Of a stretch of 64,000 nucleotides of DNA, positions 16,450 through 25,315 are shown in pieces. The stretch lies in NCBI RefSeq assembly GCF_017304615.1, contig NZ_JAFKLZ010000002.1, positions 248,001-312,000 on the forward strand, given 5' to 3'. The notes under the pieces are model-generated. The model had not been told where the DNA came from and made no database searches. It worked only from the letters and a program-made list of their open reading frames with translations. Source of the stretch: Sphingomonas sp. (GTDB lineage: Bacteria > Pseudomonadota > Alphaproteobacteria > Sphingomonadales > Sphingomonadaceae). Positions within the stretch are counted from its first letter, which is position 1, and each line of letters opens with the position of its first letter. The translations under genes were made by a program, and so were the position numbers.

Positions 16450-17409
16450 CTATAGGTTGAAGCCTCTGACAACACGGGCTTCCCCGCTGGTGACTTCCAC
16501 CAATGCAACCGGCGTATCGCCCAGCGTCGCGAAGTGAAGGCCATCGTCTTTGGCAATCCCGACCAGAACGCGCCCCTGTCGGAGCGCCCCTGCCTGGTCG
16601 GGATCGAGCGCGAGAGCCGGGATGTCGTCCAGCCCCGCCCTCAGCGGCAGGAGATATTGTTCAAGGGTGGGGCCCTTAGCGGCTTCGTCCAGTTTGTCCA
16701 GCGATATCGCGTGGGACAGGTCGAACGGACCGGCCTTGATGCGGCGGAGATAGGTGACGTGGCCGACGGTACCCAGCGCGCGGGCGATGTCGCGCGCGAG
16801 GGAACGGATGTAGGTGCCCTTGGAGACGTGCGCGGTTAGGGTCGCCTCATCAACCCGCTCGTCATCCCGGGCTTGTCCCGGGATCTGCGTCTCGACCGGC
16901 GATCCCGCTTGAGGCGCGGCAGACCCCGGCACAAGGCCGGGGTGACGAGTAAGGGAGTGCACCGTCACGTGTCGCGTGGCGAGCGCGACCTCTTCCCCCG
17001 CCCGCGCCAGATCATAGGCTCGCTCGCCATCGACCTTGAGTGCTGAATAGGCCGGCGGCACCTGCTCGATCGCGCCGGTGAAGCGCGGCAATACCGCGTC
17101 GATCTGCTCGACGGTCGGCCGCACGTCGCTCTCCGCGACCGCCTTCCCCTCCAGGTCGAGCGTATCGGTCTCGATCCCGAACGCGATGGTGAAGTCATAC
17201 ACCTTATCGCTGTCGAGCATCCGTCCGGCAAGCTTGGTCGCCTCGCCGATCGCGATCGGCAACACGCCCGTGGCCAGCGGATCGAGCGTGCCGCCATGCC
17301 CGACCTTCAACTTGCCGTAACCGCCCTGACGCAGCGCGCGCTTGACCGCACTCACGCCCTGCGTCGAGCCGAGCCCCAGCGGCTTGTCGAGTACGATCCA
17401 CCCATGCAC
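16450..17409 (-). CDS. truB: tRNA pseudouridine(55) synthase TruB with in-frame repeat insertion
   Basis: 319 residues, GTG start. The protein begins [16 protein letters not shown]; the catalytic aspartate lies in [17 protein letters not shown] (near residue 45), [10 protein letters not shown] and [20 protein letters not shown] follow, and [17 protein letters not shown] and [10 protein letters not shown] complete the core. It makes pseudouridine 55 in the tRNA T-loop. Between HSLT and [15 protein letters not shown] lies about 30 residues (RHPGLVPGS ... QIPGQARDD) with no counterpart in the family; they are encoded by a palindromic repeat (16858-16949). The frame is intact, so the protein is probably functional with a surface loop extension. 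Confidence 0.93.
   Translation of the reverse strand: MHGWIVLDKPLGLGSTQGVSAVKRALRQGGYGKLKVGHGGTLDPLATGVLPIAIGEATKLAGRMLDSDKVYDFTIAFGIETDTLDLEGKAVAESDVRPTVEQIDAVLPRFTGAIEQVPPAYSALKVDGERAYDLARAGEEVALATRHVTVHSLTRHPGLVPGSAAPQAGSPVETQIPGQARDDERVDEATLTAHVSKGTYIRSLARDIARALGTVGHVTYLRRIKAGPFDLSHAISLDKLDEAAKGPTLEQYLLPLRAGLDDIPALALDPDQAGALRQGRVLVGIAKDDGLHFATLGDTPVALVEVTSGEARVVRGFNL
16858..16949. repeat. two-hairpin palindromic element inside truB
   Basis: It is bounded by a perfect 7-bp terminal inverted repeat CTCGTCA/TGACGAG. The left hairpin is ATCCCGGG-CTTGT-CCCGGGAT (16864-16884), the right hairpin ACCCCGGC-ACAAG-GCCGGGGT (16923-16943), with about 38 bases between them. It is translated in frame as part of TruB. 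Elements of this design also lie at 11291 and 46145. Confidence 0.88.
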
Positions 17410-17440
17410 CGCGCGGCCCTAGCGGGTCGGCGCGCGGCGG

Positions 17441-17824
17441 TCAGCCCTTCTTGGCTTTCTTGGGCTTGGGCGGCGGACCGTTGCTCGCTGTCAGGCTGTC
17501 GATCTTGCAGCTTTCGCGATCGACCAGCAGCGATCCGGTGCGGTCTAGCTGGGTTCCGTTGAACCGCGTATCGACCGCGATTCGCGTCGCAACCGAAAGG
17601 CCGATGCACGGCCCCACCACCGTCGCATAATACCAACGGCGCCGCTGGTCCTGCAGCCAGACTCCACGATCACCATCAGGCTGGAAATCATAGAGTCCGA
17701 TCGTGCCGACGAACGGGATGCTCTTCTCCTTGCCGATCTGATCGGCCGGCCAGACGGGTTGCTTGGCGAGAGCGGGCGCCGCAACGAGAACCGCGGTCGC
17801 CAGCGTGAAAAGGAAGCGCTTCAT
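17441..17824 (-). CDS. small secreted protein, DUF6491-like
   Basis: 127 residues with signal peptide MKRFLFTLATAVLVAAPALA. The mature part has IPFVGTIGLYDFQPDGDRGVWLQDQRRRWYYATVVGPC-type sequence (a short motif around DFQPDGDRGVW), two cysteines (GPCIGL and ESCKID) and a lysine/proline-rich tail. The pattern resembles secreted sphingomonad proteins annotated DUF6491; function is unknown. GGAG 7 bases upstream favours the ATG at 17824 over the one at 17830. It is 21 bases after tdk, in the same direction, and so probably co-transcribed with tdk and truB. Confidence 0.75.
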   Translation of the reverse strand: MKRFLFTLATAVLVAAPALAKQPVWPADQIGKEKSIPFVGTIGLYDFQPDGDRGVWLQDQRRRWYYATVVGPCIGLSVATRIAVDTRFNGTQLDRTGSLLVDRESCKIDSLTASNGPPPKPKKAKKG

Positions 17825-17845
17825 CGTCATTCTCCGATGACGAAA

Positions 17846-18430
17846 CTAGGCCGCGGCGGCTGAACACTCGGTGAAGTGTTTGCGGCAGAGCGCGACATAG
17901 CGGTCGTTGCCGCCGATCTCGGTCTGCGCGCCATGTGCCACCGCGCGCCCTTGCGCATCGACCCGCAAGTTCATCGTCGCCTTGCGCCCGCATTCGCACA
18001 CTGATTTGAGTTCGACCAACGAGTCCGCCAGCGCGAGCAACCGCGCCGAGCCCTCGAACAATTGCCCCTGGAAGTCGGTGCGGAGACCATAAGCGAGCAC
18101 AGGAATGCCGACCACGTCGGCGAGATGCGCGAGTTGATCCACCTGCGCACCCGTCAGAAACTGCGCCTCGTCGACCAGCACACACGCGACCTTCTCGTGC
18201 GCGTGCCTCTCCGCGACAATCGCGGCGATATCGGTCGCCGCGTCGAACGGCGTCGCGGGCTGGTCGAGCCCGATCCTCGAGGTGATCGTCCCCGTCGCGA
18301 AACGATCGTCGATCGCGGCGGTGAACAGCATCGTCGCCATGCCGCGCTCGCGATAGTTGAAATCGGCCTGAAGCAGGGTGGTCGATTTTCCCGCGTTCAT
18401 CGACGCGTAGTAGAAATAGAGCTTGGCCAT
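17846..18430 (-). CDS. tdk: thymidine kinase
   Basis: 194 residues. The P-loop MNAGKSTTLLQ lies near residue 15, VDEAQFLTGAQVDQLA is the catalytic/Walker B-like region with the base Glu, AYGLRTDFQG follows, and a zinc finger is formed by CECGRKATMNL and a later Cys-rich C-terminus (CRKHFTEC). It phosphorylates thymidine to dTMP in the salvage pathway (type II, tetrameric). GGAGG precedes the ATG at 18430. It interrupts the usual rbfA-truB linkage and diverges from a membrane protein gene. Confidence 0.96.
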   Translation of the reverse strand: MAKLYFYYASMNAGKSTTLLQADFNYRERGMATMLFTAAIDDRFATGTITSRIGLDQPATPFDAATDIAAIVAERHAHEKVACVLVDEAQFLTGAQVDQLAHLADVVGIPVLAYGLRTDFQGQLFEGSARLLALADSLVELKSVCECGRKATMNLRVDAQGRAVAHGAQTEIGGNDRYVALCRKHFTECSAAAA

Positions 18431-18492
18431 GGCCTCCAGCCTAGCCACGGATTGCGGCGCCCGTCTATGCAGGCGACATAAAGGAGCGAGCG

Positions 18493-18942
18493 ATGCGCGG
18501 CGGAATCTGGGTGCTCAACGTGATGGCCGCGATCTGGGGCATCGCCGCGATCATGGTCGGGCGGCTTCCGGCATCGCTGGCGGTCGTGCCTATCCTGGTG
18601 TCGGCGGTGATCCTTTTCTGGGCGAGACGACAGCCAGTCGGCACCGGCAATCCGGCTGAGGGCGACCATGTCGGCCGCGTGGTGGGGATCGCGACGGGGG
18701 TCGAGGGCATAGCGATCTTCATCGCCGCGAACGTGCTGATCAACCTGCACCTGCCGACGTTGGTGATGCCCGCGATCGCGATCATCGTCGGCTTGCACTT
18801 CATTCCGCTCGCGCGGTGGATTCCGGTGCCGCTATATTATCGTACGGGTGCCGGACTGGTCGCCATCGGAGGGGCAGCGTGCTTTTTCCCGCCGGAGCAT
18901 CGCGCCATCGCCACCGGCGTCGCCGCAGCGCTGATCCTATAG
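18493..18942 (+). CDS. small multi-pass membrane protein of unknown function
   Basis: 149 residues with about five hydrophobic segments: VLNVMAAIWGIAAIMVG, ASLAVVPILVSAVILFWA, VGIATGVEGIAIFIAANVL, LVMPAIAIIVGLHFIPLA and GAGLVAIGGAACFF. The motif VGLHFIPLARWIPVPLYY occurs in small uncharacterised membrane proteins, but I cannot assign a function. AAGGAG precedes the ATG with good spacing. It is the only plus-strand gene within the rimP-to-pnp block and converges on rbfA. Confidence 0.75.
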   Translation: MRGGIWVLNVMAAIWGIAAIMVGRLPASLAVVPILVSAVILFWARRQPVGTGNPAEGDHVGRVVGIATGVEGIAIFIAANVLINLHLPTLVMPAIAIIVGLHFIPLARWIPVPLYYRTGAGLVAIGGAACFFPPEHRAIATGVAAALIL

Positions 18943-18977
18943 GCAAGCGGCACTCTGCTGGTCCGCCAGGGGCGCGG

Positions 18978-19373
18978 CTAGTCGTCCGAACCAATATCCT
19001 GCGCGACGTGCGGGTCGCGCAGCAGCGCATCGATATGGCTGCCTTCATCGAAACTTTCGTCCGCCAGGAACTTGAGCCGCGCGGCGTATTTCATCTTCAC
19101 GCGATGCGCGACTTCGCGCTGAAGGTAGGCGGTGTTGGTGCGCAGCGCCTTCAGCACCGCCGCCTCGTCCTTACCGAGCAACGGCTTCACGAAGACCGTC
19201 GCGTGGCGCAGGTCGGGCGACATGCGGACTTCGGTGATCGAGACCATATGACTGGCGAGCGTCTCGTCGTGCACGTCGCCGCGCTGCAGGATTTCGGACA
19301 GGACATGCCGCACCTGCTCGCCGACGCGTAGCGTGCGGACTGATTTTTCCTGGGCGCCGTCGTTATGCTTCAT
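18978..19373 (-). CDS. rbfA: ribosome-binding factor A
   Basis: 131 residues; KH-like fold with [41 protein letters not shown] and [26 protein letters not shown]. RbfA binds the 30S subunit during late 16S maturation and cold shock. The gene follows infB by 38 bases, with a terminator-like hairpin (19383-19406) between, so its expression may be attenuated. No strong Shine-Dalgarno is visible. Confidence 0.96.
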   Translation of the reverse strand: MKHNDGAQEKSVRTLRVGEQVRHVLSEILQRGDVHDETLASHMVSITEVRMSPDLRHATVFVKPLLGKDEAAVLKALRTNTAYLQREVAHRVKMKYAARLKFLADESFDEGSHIDALLRDPHVAQDIGSDD

Positions 19374-19377
19374 GGCG

Positions 19378-19406
19378 AAAAGCGGCCCCGGTTTTCACCG
19401 GAGCCG
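19378..19406 (-). terminator. terminator-like hairpin between infB and rbfA
   Basis: On the minus strand CGGCTCCGG (19406-19398), loop TGAAAA, CCGGGGCCG (19391-19383) is followed by CTTTT. A 9-bp stem with one GU pair and a short T-run, immediately before the rbfA start codon: likely a partial terminator. Confidence 0.6.
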
Positions 19407-19411
19407 TCCGA

Positions 19412-22054
19412 TCAGAGCGTCCGCTCGCGCAGTTCGACCTCGAACGTTTCGAGATAGTCGCCCGCCTTGATGTCGACGAAGTTCTGGCTGAACGTCACGC
19501 CGCATTCCAGGCCGGCGCGAACTTCCGCCACGTCGTCCTTGAAGCGACGCAGCGACGCGATTTCGCCGGTATAGATGATGACGTCGTCGCGGGTGATGCG
19601 CGCCTTGAGCGCTTTCCGGATGACGCCTTCGGTGACCAGCAGACCCGCCGCCTTGCCGTGCTTGCCCGCCGAGAAGACCTCGCGGATTTCGGCGCGGCCG
19701 ACGACCGTCTCGAACGCTTCCGGCCCGAGCTCGCCCGCCATGCCGGCGCGGATCTCGTCGGTCAGTTCGTAGATCACGTCGTAATATTTCAACGCGACCT
19801 TCTGCCGATCGGCGATTTCGCGCGCCTTGGCGTTGGCGCGGACGTTGAAGCCGATGATCGGCGCGCCGCTGGCCCCCGCGAGCGTCACGTCGCTCTCGGT
19901 GATGCCGCCGACGCCCGAATGGAGCACACGCGCCTTGATGAGGTCGGTCGAAATCTTGTTGATCGCGCCCACGATCGCCTCGACCGTCCCTTGCGTGTCG
20001 GCCTTGACCACCAGCGGATATTCGATCGCCTGCTTCTCCTTCAGCGCGGAGAACATCGAATCGAGGCTGGCGGGCGCATTGGTCGTGCGCTTGGCCTGGA
20101 TGACGCCGGCACGATAGGCCGCGACTTCGCGGGCACGGCTTTCGTTCTCGACCACCTGCAATTGATCGCCCGCCTGGGGCACGCCGGTAATGCCGAGGAT
20201 CTCGACCGGCATCGACGGGCCGGCTTCCTTCAGCTGCATGCCCTTGTCGTTGACGAGCGCGCGGACCTTGCCGCTTTCGGCGCCGATCACGAACACGTCG
20301 CCGACCTTCAGCGTGCCGCGCGTGACGAGCACGGTCGCGACCGGCCCGCGGCCCTTGTCGAGCTTGGCCTCGATCACGGTGCCTTCGGCGTCGCGGTCGG
20401 GATTGGCCTTCAGCTCGAGCAATTCCGCCTGGAGCTGGATCTTCTCGATCAACTGGTCGAGACCCGTCTTCTTGGTCGCCGACACTTCGACGTCCTGTGT
20501 TTCGCCACCCATTTCCTCGACCTGGACGTCATGCTCGAGCAGACGCTCGCGCACACGCTGGGCGTTCGCTTCGGGCTTGTCGATCTTGTTGATCGCCACA
20601 ATCATCGGCACGCCGGCCGCCTTGGTGTGGTTGATCGCCTCGATCGTCTGCGGCATCAGCCCGTCGTCGGCCGCCACCACCAGTACGACGATGTCGGTGA
20701 CGTTGGCGCCGCGCGCGCGCATTTCGCTGAACGCTTCGTGGCCCGGCGTGTCGAGGAAGGTGATCTTCGACTTGTCCTTCAGCGTGACCTGATAGGCGCC
20801 GATATGCTGGGTGATGCCGCCGGCCTCGCCCTTAACGACGTCGGTACCGCGGAGAGCATCGAGCAGCGACGTCTTGCCATGATCGACGTGACCCATGATC
20901 GTGACCACGGGCGGACGCGGCTTCAGGCTCTCGGGCGCATCCTCGACCGTATCGCTCGCCAGATCGACGTCGGAGTCCGACACGCGCGTGATGTTGTGGC
21001 CGAATTCGGTCACCAGCAGTTCGGCGGTATCCTGGTCGATCGTCTGGGTCAGCGTGACGGGCATGCCCATCTTGAACAGCGCCTTGACCAGGTCGGCGCC
21101 CTTCTCGGCCATGCGAATGGCGAGTTCCTGGACGGTGATCGATTCGGGGACGGCGACGTCGCGGACCTGCTTGGCCTGCAGTTCGCGCGGGCCGCCCATG
21201 CGGCGATGTTCCTTCTCGCGCGCCCGCTTCAGCGCGGCGAGCGAACGGGCGCGCGCGCCGTCTTCGCCACCGAGCGCACGATTGACCGTCAGCTTGCCGC
21301 CGCGGCGCTCGTCGCCGGTGCGGCCGCGCTGGCCGGGGCGCTGGGGTTGCGCGGTCTCGGTCCGACGCGGGGTCGCCTGGCCGGTACCCGTCGGCAACGC
21401 GCGGGCGGTCGGCGCCGACGACGTCGCGGCAGCAGCCGGCGCCGGTGCGGGCTTGGGCTGCGGCTTGGGGATTTCGGGACGCGCGACGGGCGTGAAGCGG
21501 CGCGGCGCGGGCATCGACGGGTCGAGCTCGAGCGAGACGATCGGCGCGGGCTCCGGCGCTGGGGCCGGTGCGGCGGCGGGCGCCGGTGCGGGTTCGGACG
21601 CAGGCGCAGCAGCGGGCGCGGCGGCCGGCTCGGCAGCCTTGTCCGCCGGCGCCTTGGCCTTTTCCTCGGCGCGGCGCTTCTCGTCCTCGACGGCCTGCTG
21701 GCGCTCGGCGTCCTCGCGGCGGCGCGCTTCCTCCAGCGCGTGCATCCGCTGTTCCTCGGCCTCGCGCAGCAGGCGGGCCTGACGCTCCTGCGCCGTCTCG
21801 CCGGCCGGAGCCGACGGAGCGCGCGCAACCGGCGCGGCGGGGGCGGGCGCCGGAGCGGGTGCTTCCTCGACCACCGGCACTTCGGCGGGCGCACCGCCCG
21901 GACCCAGGATACGGCGACGCTTGACCTCGACCACGACGGTGTTCGAGCGCCCGTGGCTGAAGCTCTGCTTCACCTTGCCGGTCTCGACCGTGCGCTTCAG
22001 CCCCAGCGGCTGGCGCATTCCGAGTTTCGGCTTTTCGTTGTCGGTATCGCTCAC
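19412..22054 (-). CDS. infB: translation initiation factor IF-2
   Basis: 880 residues, GTG start overlapping the ylxR stop (GTGA). An alphaproteobacterial N-terminal IF2-associated segment ([20 protein letters not shown]) is followed by about 200 residues rich in Ala, Pro, Glu and Lys, then an IF2_N domain ([18 protein letters not shown]), the GTPase domain ([24 protein letters not shown] at about residues 385-550) and domains II-IV. IF-2 positions fMet-tRNA on the 30S subunit and promotes subunit joining. The Ala/Pro-rich linker is coded by low-complexity GC-rich DNA at 21400-21870. Confidence 0.97.
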   Translation of the reverse strand: MSDTDNEKPKLGMRQPLGLKRTVETGKVKQSFSHGRSNTVVVEVKRRRILGPGGAPAEVPVVEEAPAPAPAPAAPVARAPSAPAGETAQERQARLLREAEEQRMHALEEARRREDAERQQAVEDEKRRAEEKAKAPADKAAEPAAAPAAAPASEPAPAPAAAPAPAPEPAPIVSLELDPSMPAPRRFTPVARPEIPKPQPKPAPAPAAAATSSAPTARALPTGTGQATPRRTETAQPQRPGQRGRTGDERRGGKLTVNRALGGEDGARARSLAALKRAREKEHRRMGGPRELQAKQVRDVAVPESITVQELAIRMAEKGADLVKALFKMGMPVTLTQTIDQDTAELLVTEFGHNITRVSDSDVDLASDTVEDAPESLKPRPPVVTIMGHVDHGKTSLLDALRGTDVVKGEAGGITQHIGAYQVTLKDKSKITFLDTPGHEAFSEMRARGANVTDIVVLVVAADDGLMPQTIEAINHTKAAGVPMIVAINKIDKPEANAQRVRERLLEHDVQVEEMGGETQDVEVSATKKTGLDQLIEKIQLQAELLELKANPDRDAEGTVIEAKLDKGRGPVATVLVTRGTLKVGDVFVIGAESGKVRALVNDKGMQLKEAGPSMPVEILGITGVPQAGDQLQVVENESRAREVAAYRAGVIQAKRTTNAPASLDSMFSALKEKQAIEYPLVVKADTQGTVEAIVGAINKISTDLIKARVLHSGVGGITESDVTLAGASGAPIIGFNVRANAKAREIADRQKVALKYYDVIYELTDEIRAGMAGELGPEAFETVVGRAEIREVFSAGKHGKAAGLLVTEGVIRKALKARITRDDVIIYTGEIASLRRFKDDVAEVRAGLECGVTFSQNFVDIKAGDYLETFEVELRERTL

Positions 22055-22776
22055 TCAAAATCCTCGTCGTTGCCGGCCATCCCGACGTCCACGCGGAGCG
22101 CCGATGCGCCCTGCGAGGCCGTTTCGCAAGGCTCGGGTGTCAAATCAGGGCCGATAAAATGCAGCCAGCGGTCCAGCGCGTGCTTAACGCGGGCCCCGGC
22201 GGCGGGGTCGGTCACGGCGACATGTACCACATTTTCGCGGCCAAGCGCCAATGACAATATGGGGCGCGGGACGGGCAAAGCCAAGCCCTGCTCGCCCGAT
22301 CCTTCCAGATCGCGCCCGACGCGCCACGCCTGGGCGAGCTTGCCGGCACCGTCGGCGCTGGCGTCCGCTGCGTGGAGCAAGAGGTGGACCTGGCCACTCC
22401 TTGCCGCCGCGTCGATCTTCGCAGTGCCGGTGGTGATGTTGCCCGCTTTCGCCTCCAGCCCGAGCCGGTCCAGGAACGCGCGCTGCAACTGATCGGCGAT
22501 CCGGTCGCTCAGATCGGCGGGAATCGCCAGCTCGCCGGTCTTGAACGCGCGGGAGAGAGCGCCCTTCAGCTTACCCTTGGCGATCGCGGCATCGAGTTCG
22601 GCGCGCGACACGCCGATCCACGCGCCACGCCCCGGGGCCTTGGCGCGAATGTCGGGCAGCACCTGACCGTCCGGACTGAGCGCCAGACGGATGAACCCTT
22701 CCCGCGACCCATGCTCGCGCGACAGGATACAGGTACGCTCAGGCCCTAGAGCGGTCTCATTGCGAGGGGTCCGCAT
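22051..22776 (-). CDS. YlxR-type (DUF448) RNA-binding protein with L7Ae-like C-terminal part
   Basis: 241 residues. The N-terminal DUF448 domain is visible as PERTCILSREHGSREGFIRLALSPDG and the GRGAWIGVSRAEL strand-helix. A second half (DRLGLEAKAGNITTGTAKIDAAARSGQVHLLLHAADAS and onwards) resembles the L7Ae-like domain fused in alphaproteobacterial members. The role is unknown; related proteins bind nucleic acids, and ylxR is constantly found between nusA and infB. It overlaps the upstream tautomerase gene by 20 bases and infB by 4. Confidence 0.9.
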   Translation of the reverse strand: MRTPRNETALGPERTCILSREHGSREGFIRLALSPDGQVLPDIRAKAPGRGAWIGVSRAELDAAIAKGKLKGALSRAFKTGELAIPADLSDRIADQLQRAFLDRLGLEAKAGNITTGTAKIDAAARSGQVHLLLHAADASADGAGKLAQAWRVGRDLEGSGEQGLALPVPRPILSLALGRENVVHVAVTDPAAGARVKHALDRWLHFIGPDLTPEPCETASQGASALRVDVGMAGNDEDFE

Positions 22777-22987
22777 GCGCGTCTCCCTTCGCTTTCGGGG
22801 CGTCGCGATCCGCGATCAGGACGCCGCCTGCACCATAATTTTCGGTCGACACTTCCTCGATCACGATCTGGACGGCAGCCGGATCCTTTCCCAGTCGCTC
22901 GACGAGCGACTGAGTGACGTCCGCCACGATCGCGGACTTCTGGTCCTTCGTGGCGGTGCCCGAAATACGGATCGAGACGAACGGCAT
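22757..22987 (-). CDS. 4-oxalocrotonate tautomerase-like protein lacking both canonical arginines
   Basis: 76 residues. After Met removal it has the N-terminal Pro1 used as catalytic base in this superfamily, and colinearity with 4-OT from residue 1 to the GxGG loop (YGAGG, residues 50-54). At the catalytic arginine positions, however, it has Ala11 and Gln39, with Tyr50 for Phe50; a 14-residue acidic/basic tail follows. It is therefore a family member with possibly different chemistry. The ATG shares one base with the nusA stop (TGATG) and its 3' end overlaps ylxR by 20 bases, so it is translated as part of the nusA operon. Confidence 0.88.
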   Translation of the reverse strand: MPFVSIRISGTATKDQKSAIVADVTQSLVERLGKDPAAVQIVIEEVSTENYGAGGVLIADRDAPKAKGDAHADPSQ

Positions 22988-24594
22988 CAGGCCTCTTCAC
23001 CCTCCGCCGCTACGGGCGCTTCCTCGTCCTCGAACCAGTGCGCGCGCGCCGCCATGATGATCTCGTTGCCCTGCTCTTCGGTCAGGCCATATTCGGCCAG
23101 CACGCCGCCCTTGTGCTCCGGACGCTTGGGCGCATCCTCGGCGCGGCGGCGCGGTTCCTGGCGCTTCTTCTCGATCAGTTCGTCGGTCGCGAGATCGGCG
23201 AGATCGTCGAGTTCCTTGATCCCGGCCTTGCCGAGCGTGACCAGCATCGCCTCGGTCATGTAGGGCATCGCGGCGAGATCGTCCGACACGCCCAGCGCCT
23301 TGCGCTCCTCGCGCGCGGCGGCTTCGCGGCGCTCCAGCGCTTCCTGCGCACGGCTCTGCAGCTCGGCGGCCAGGTCCTCGTCGAAGCCCTCGATCGTCGC
23401 GATTTCGTCGGCCTCGACGTATGCGACTTCCTCGAGGCTGCCGAACCCTTCGGCGACCAGCAACTGCGCGAGCGTCTCGTCGACGTCGAGCTCGTTCTGG
23501 AACATCTCGGTGCGCTCGAGGAATTCCTTCTGGCGCTTCTCGCTCGCGTCCTGCTCGGTCAGGATGTCGATCGCCTTGGCGGTCAGCTGCGACGCGAGGC
23601 GCACGTTCTGGCCGCGGCGGCCGATCGCGAGGCTCAACTGGTCGTCAGGGACGACGACTTCAATCCGGTCCTCTTCCTCGTCGATCACGACGCGGCTGAC
23701 GCTAGCCGGCTGCAACGCGTTGACGACGAAGGTCGCGGTGTCTTCCGACCAGGGGATGATGTCGATCTTCTCGCCCTGCATTTCCTGCACGACCGCCTGA
23801 ACTCGGCTGCCCTTCATGCCGACGCAGGCGCCGACCGGGTCGATGCTGCTGTCATGCGAAATCACGCCGATCTTGGCGCGCGAGCCCGGATCACGGGCGG
23901 CCGCCTTGATCTCGATGATGCCGTCGTAGATTTCGGGCACTTCCTGCGCGAACAGCTTCTTCATGAAGTCGGGGTGCGCGCGGCTCAGGAAGATCTGCGG
24001 GCCACGGTTTTCACGTCGCACGTTGAGGATCAGCGAGCGGATGCGGTCGTTGACGCGCACCACTTCGCGCGGAATCTGCGCGTCGCGGCGGATCACGCCC
24101 TCGGCGCGGCCCAGATCGACGACGACATGGCCAAACTCGACGCGCTTGACGACACCGGTGATGATCTCACCCATGCGATCCTTGAATTCCTCGAACTGGC
24201 GCTCGCGCTCGGCATCGCGAACCTTCTGGAAGATGACTTGCTTAGCGGCTTGCGCGGCGATGCGGCCGAATTCGATCGGAGGCAGCGGATCGACGATATA
24301 GTCGCCGATCGCGGCGCCCGGCTGGAGCTTTTCCGCACCCTTCAGGTCGACCTGCTTGAAATAATCGTCGACCGCCTCGACCACTTCGACGACGCGCCAC
24401 AGGCGAAGGTCGCCGGTATTCGGGTCGAGCTTCGCGCGGATGTCGTTCTCGGCGCCGTAGCGAGCCTTGGCGGCGCGCTGGATCGCGTCCTCCATGGCCT
24501 CGATGACGATGCCCTTGTCGATCATCTTCTCGGTCGCGACCGAATTGGCGATCGCGATCAACTCGGCACGGTTGGCGGTAACGGCGGTGGCCAT
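22987..24594 (-). CDS. nusA: transcription termination/antitermination factor NusA
   Basis: 535 residues. N-terminal RNA polymerase-binding domain (residues 1-125), S1 domain (MGEIITGVVKRVEFGHVVVDLG), KH1 (VGACVGMKGSRVQAVVQEM), KH2 (AIGRRGQNVRLASQLT), then C-terminal helix-hairpin-helix acidic repeats typical of proteobacteria and an acidic tail. The ATG at 24594 is preferred over an adjacent TTG and shares one base with the rimP stop. NusA modulates pausing, termination and rRNA antitermination. Confidence 0.97.
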   Translation of the reverse strand: MATAVTANRAELIAIANSVATEKMIDKGIVIEAMEDAIQRAAKARYGAENDIRAKLDPNTGDLRLWRVVEVVEAVDDYFKQVDLKGAEKLQPGAAIGDYIVDPLPPIEFGRIAAQAAKQVIFQKVRDAERERQFEEFKDRMGEIITGVVKRVEFGHVVVDLGRAEGVIRRDAQIPREVVRVNDRIRSLILNVRRENRGPQIFLSRAHPDFMKKLFAQEVPEIYDGIIEIKAAARDPGSRAKIGVISHDSSIDPVGACVGMKGSRVQAVVQEMQGEKIDIIPWSEDTATFVVNALQPASVSRVVIDEEEDRIEVVVPDDQLSLAIGRRGQNVRLASQLTAKAIDILTEQDASEKRQKEFLERTEMFQNELDVDETLAQLLVAEGFGSLEEVAYVEADEIATIEGFDEDLAAELQSRAQEALERREAAAREERKALGVSDDLAAMPYMTEAMLVTLGKAGIKELDDLADLATDELIEKKRQEPRRRAEDAPKRPEHKGGVLAEYGLTEEQGNEIIMAARAHWFEDEEAPVAAEGEEA

Positions 24595-25124
24595 CAATCC
24601 TGTCCTTCTTCTTCGAATTCTTCCGCGCCCTCGTCGGAAAGCGGCGCGGTTGCAGCTAAAAGTCTGTCGGTGATGAGCAGCTTGGCGTCGGCGACCTGAT
24701 CGAAGCCGATCGTCATGCGCTCATGCTTCTTCACGTCGATGGCGATGCGGTCGCCGTCGAGCCCGGCGAGATCGCCGGTCAATTGCTTGCGGCCATCGAT
24801 CTCGCTCGTCAGCTTGATTCGCGCCTCATGCCCCGCCCAGTCGGCGAAGTCCTGGAGCCGCGTCAGCGGGCGATCGATGCCCGGCGACGACACTTCGAGG
24901 CGATAGGCATCTTCGATCGGATCGGCCTCGTCGAGCACTTCCGAAATCCGCCGCGACAGATCGGCGCAATCATCGATCGTCAGCTGGCGCGTATCGGGCC
25001 GCTCGGCCATCACTTGCAGCGTCAGGTCGTCCCCGCCGCCAAAAATCCGCACGCGCACGAGATCGAAGCCGAGCGCTTGCGCCTCGGGCTCGATCAATTG
25101 CGTCAGTCGGGCGATGTCCGCCAT
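24594..25124 (-). CDS. rimP: ribosome maturation factor RimP
   Basis: 176 residues. MADIARLTQLIEPEAQALGFDLVRVRIF, TIDDCADLSRRISEVLDEAD and the signature YRLEVSSPGIDRPLTRLQDF are all present, followed by an SH3-like C-terminal domain and an acidic end. RimP aids 30S assembly. It is the first gene of the rimP-nusA block, with about 190 bases separating it from the divergent desaturase gene; that gap probably carries both promoters, but I cannot place them with confidence. Confidence 0.96.
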   Translation of the reverse strand: MADIARLTQLIEPEAQALGFDLVRVRIFGGGDDLTLQVMAERPDTRQLTIDDCADLSRRISEVLDEADPIEDAYRLEVSSPGIDRPLTRLQDFADWAGHEARIKLTSEIDGRKQLTGDLAGLDGDRIAIDVKKHERMTIGFDQVADAKLLITDRLLAATAPLSDEGAEEFEEEGQD

Positions 25125-25315
25125 GATTGGTCCAGATAAGCAGGTTCGGCGCCGGAAGCTTCTGCCCCCGACCTCTTCACCTAGCGATGTAGAGATTGTG
25201 GCGATGATATAGGCCGGTCGGCGGTGCTCGGCAAGAGCGATTGTCCGGGCGTCCTCCACTCCGCTTCGCACGCGACGGCAACCCTTCGTTAACCACCATC
25301 GCCTAGCTTTCGTTC

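Noticed and set aside
19658-22492. A 944-codon open frame on the plus strand opposite infB and ylxR
   Set aside because: It covers two established minus-strand genes and its translation is arginine/aspartate-rich low complexity, as expected for the reverse strand of GC-biased codons.
22051-22987. The tautomerase considered as a false overlap with ylxR
   Set aside because: Its product aligns to 4-OT over the first 54 residues with Pro1, and the TGATG junction with nusA is a typical coupled start, so it is kept as a gene.
23038-24699. Plus-strand open frame opposite nusA
   Set aside because: Same reasoning: nusA occupies the minus strand with all expected domains.
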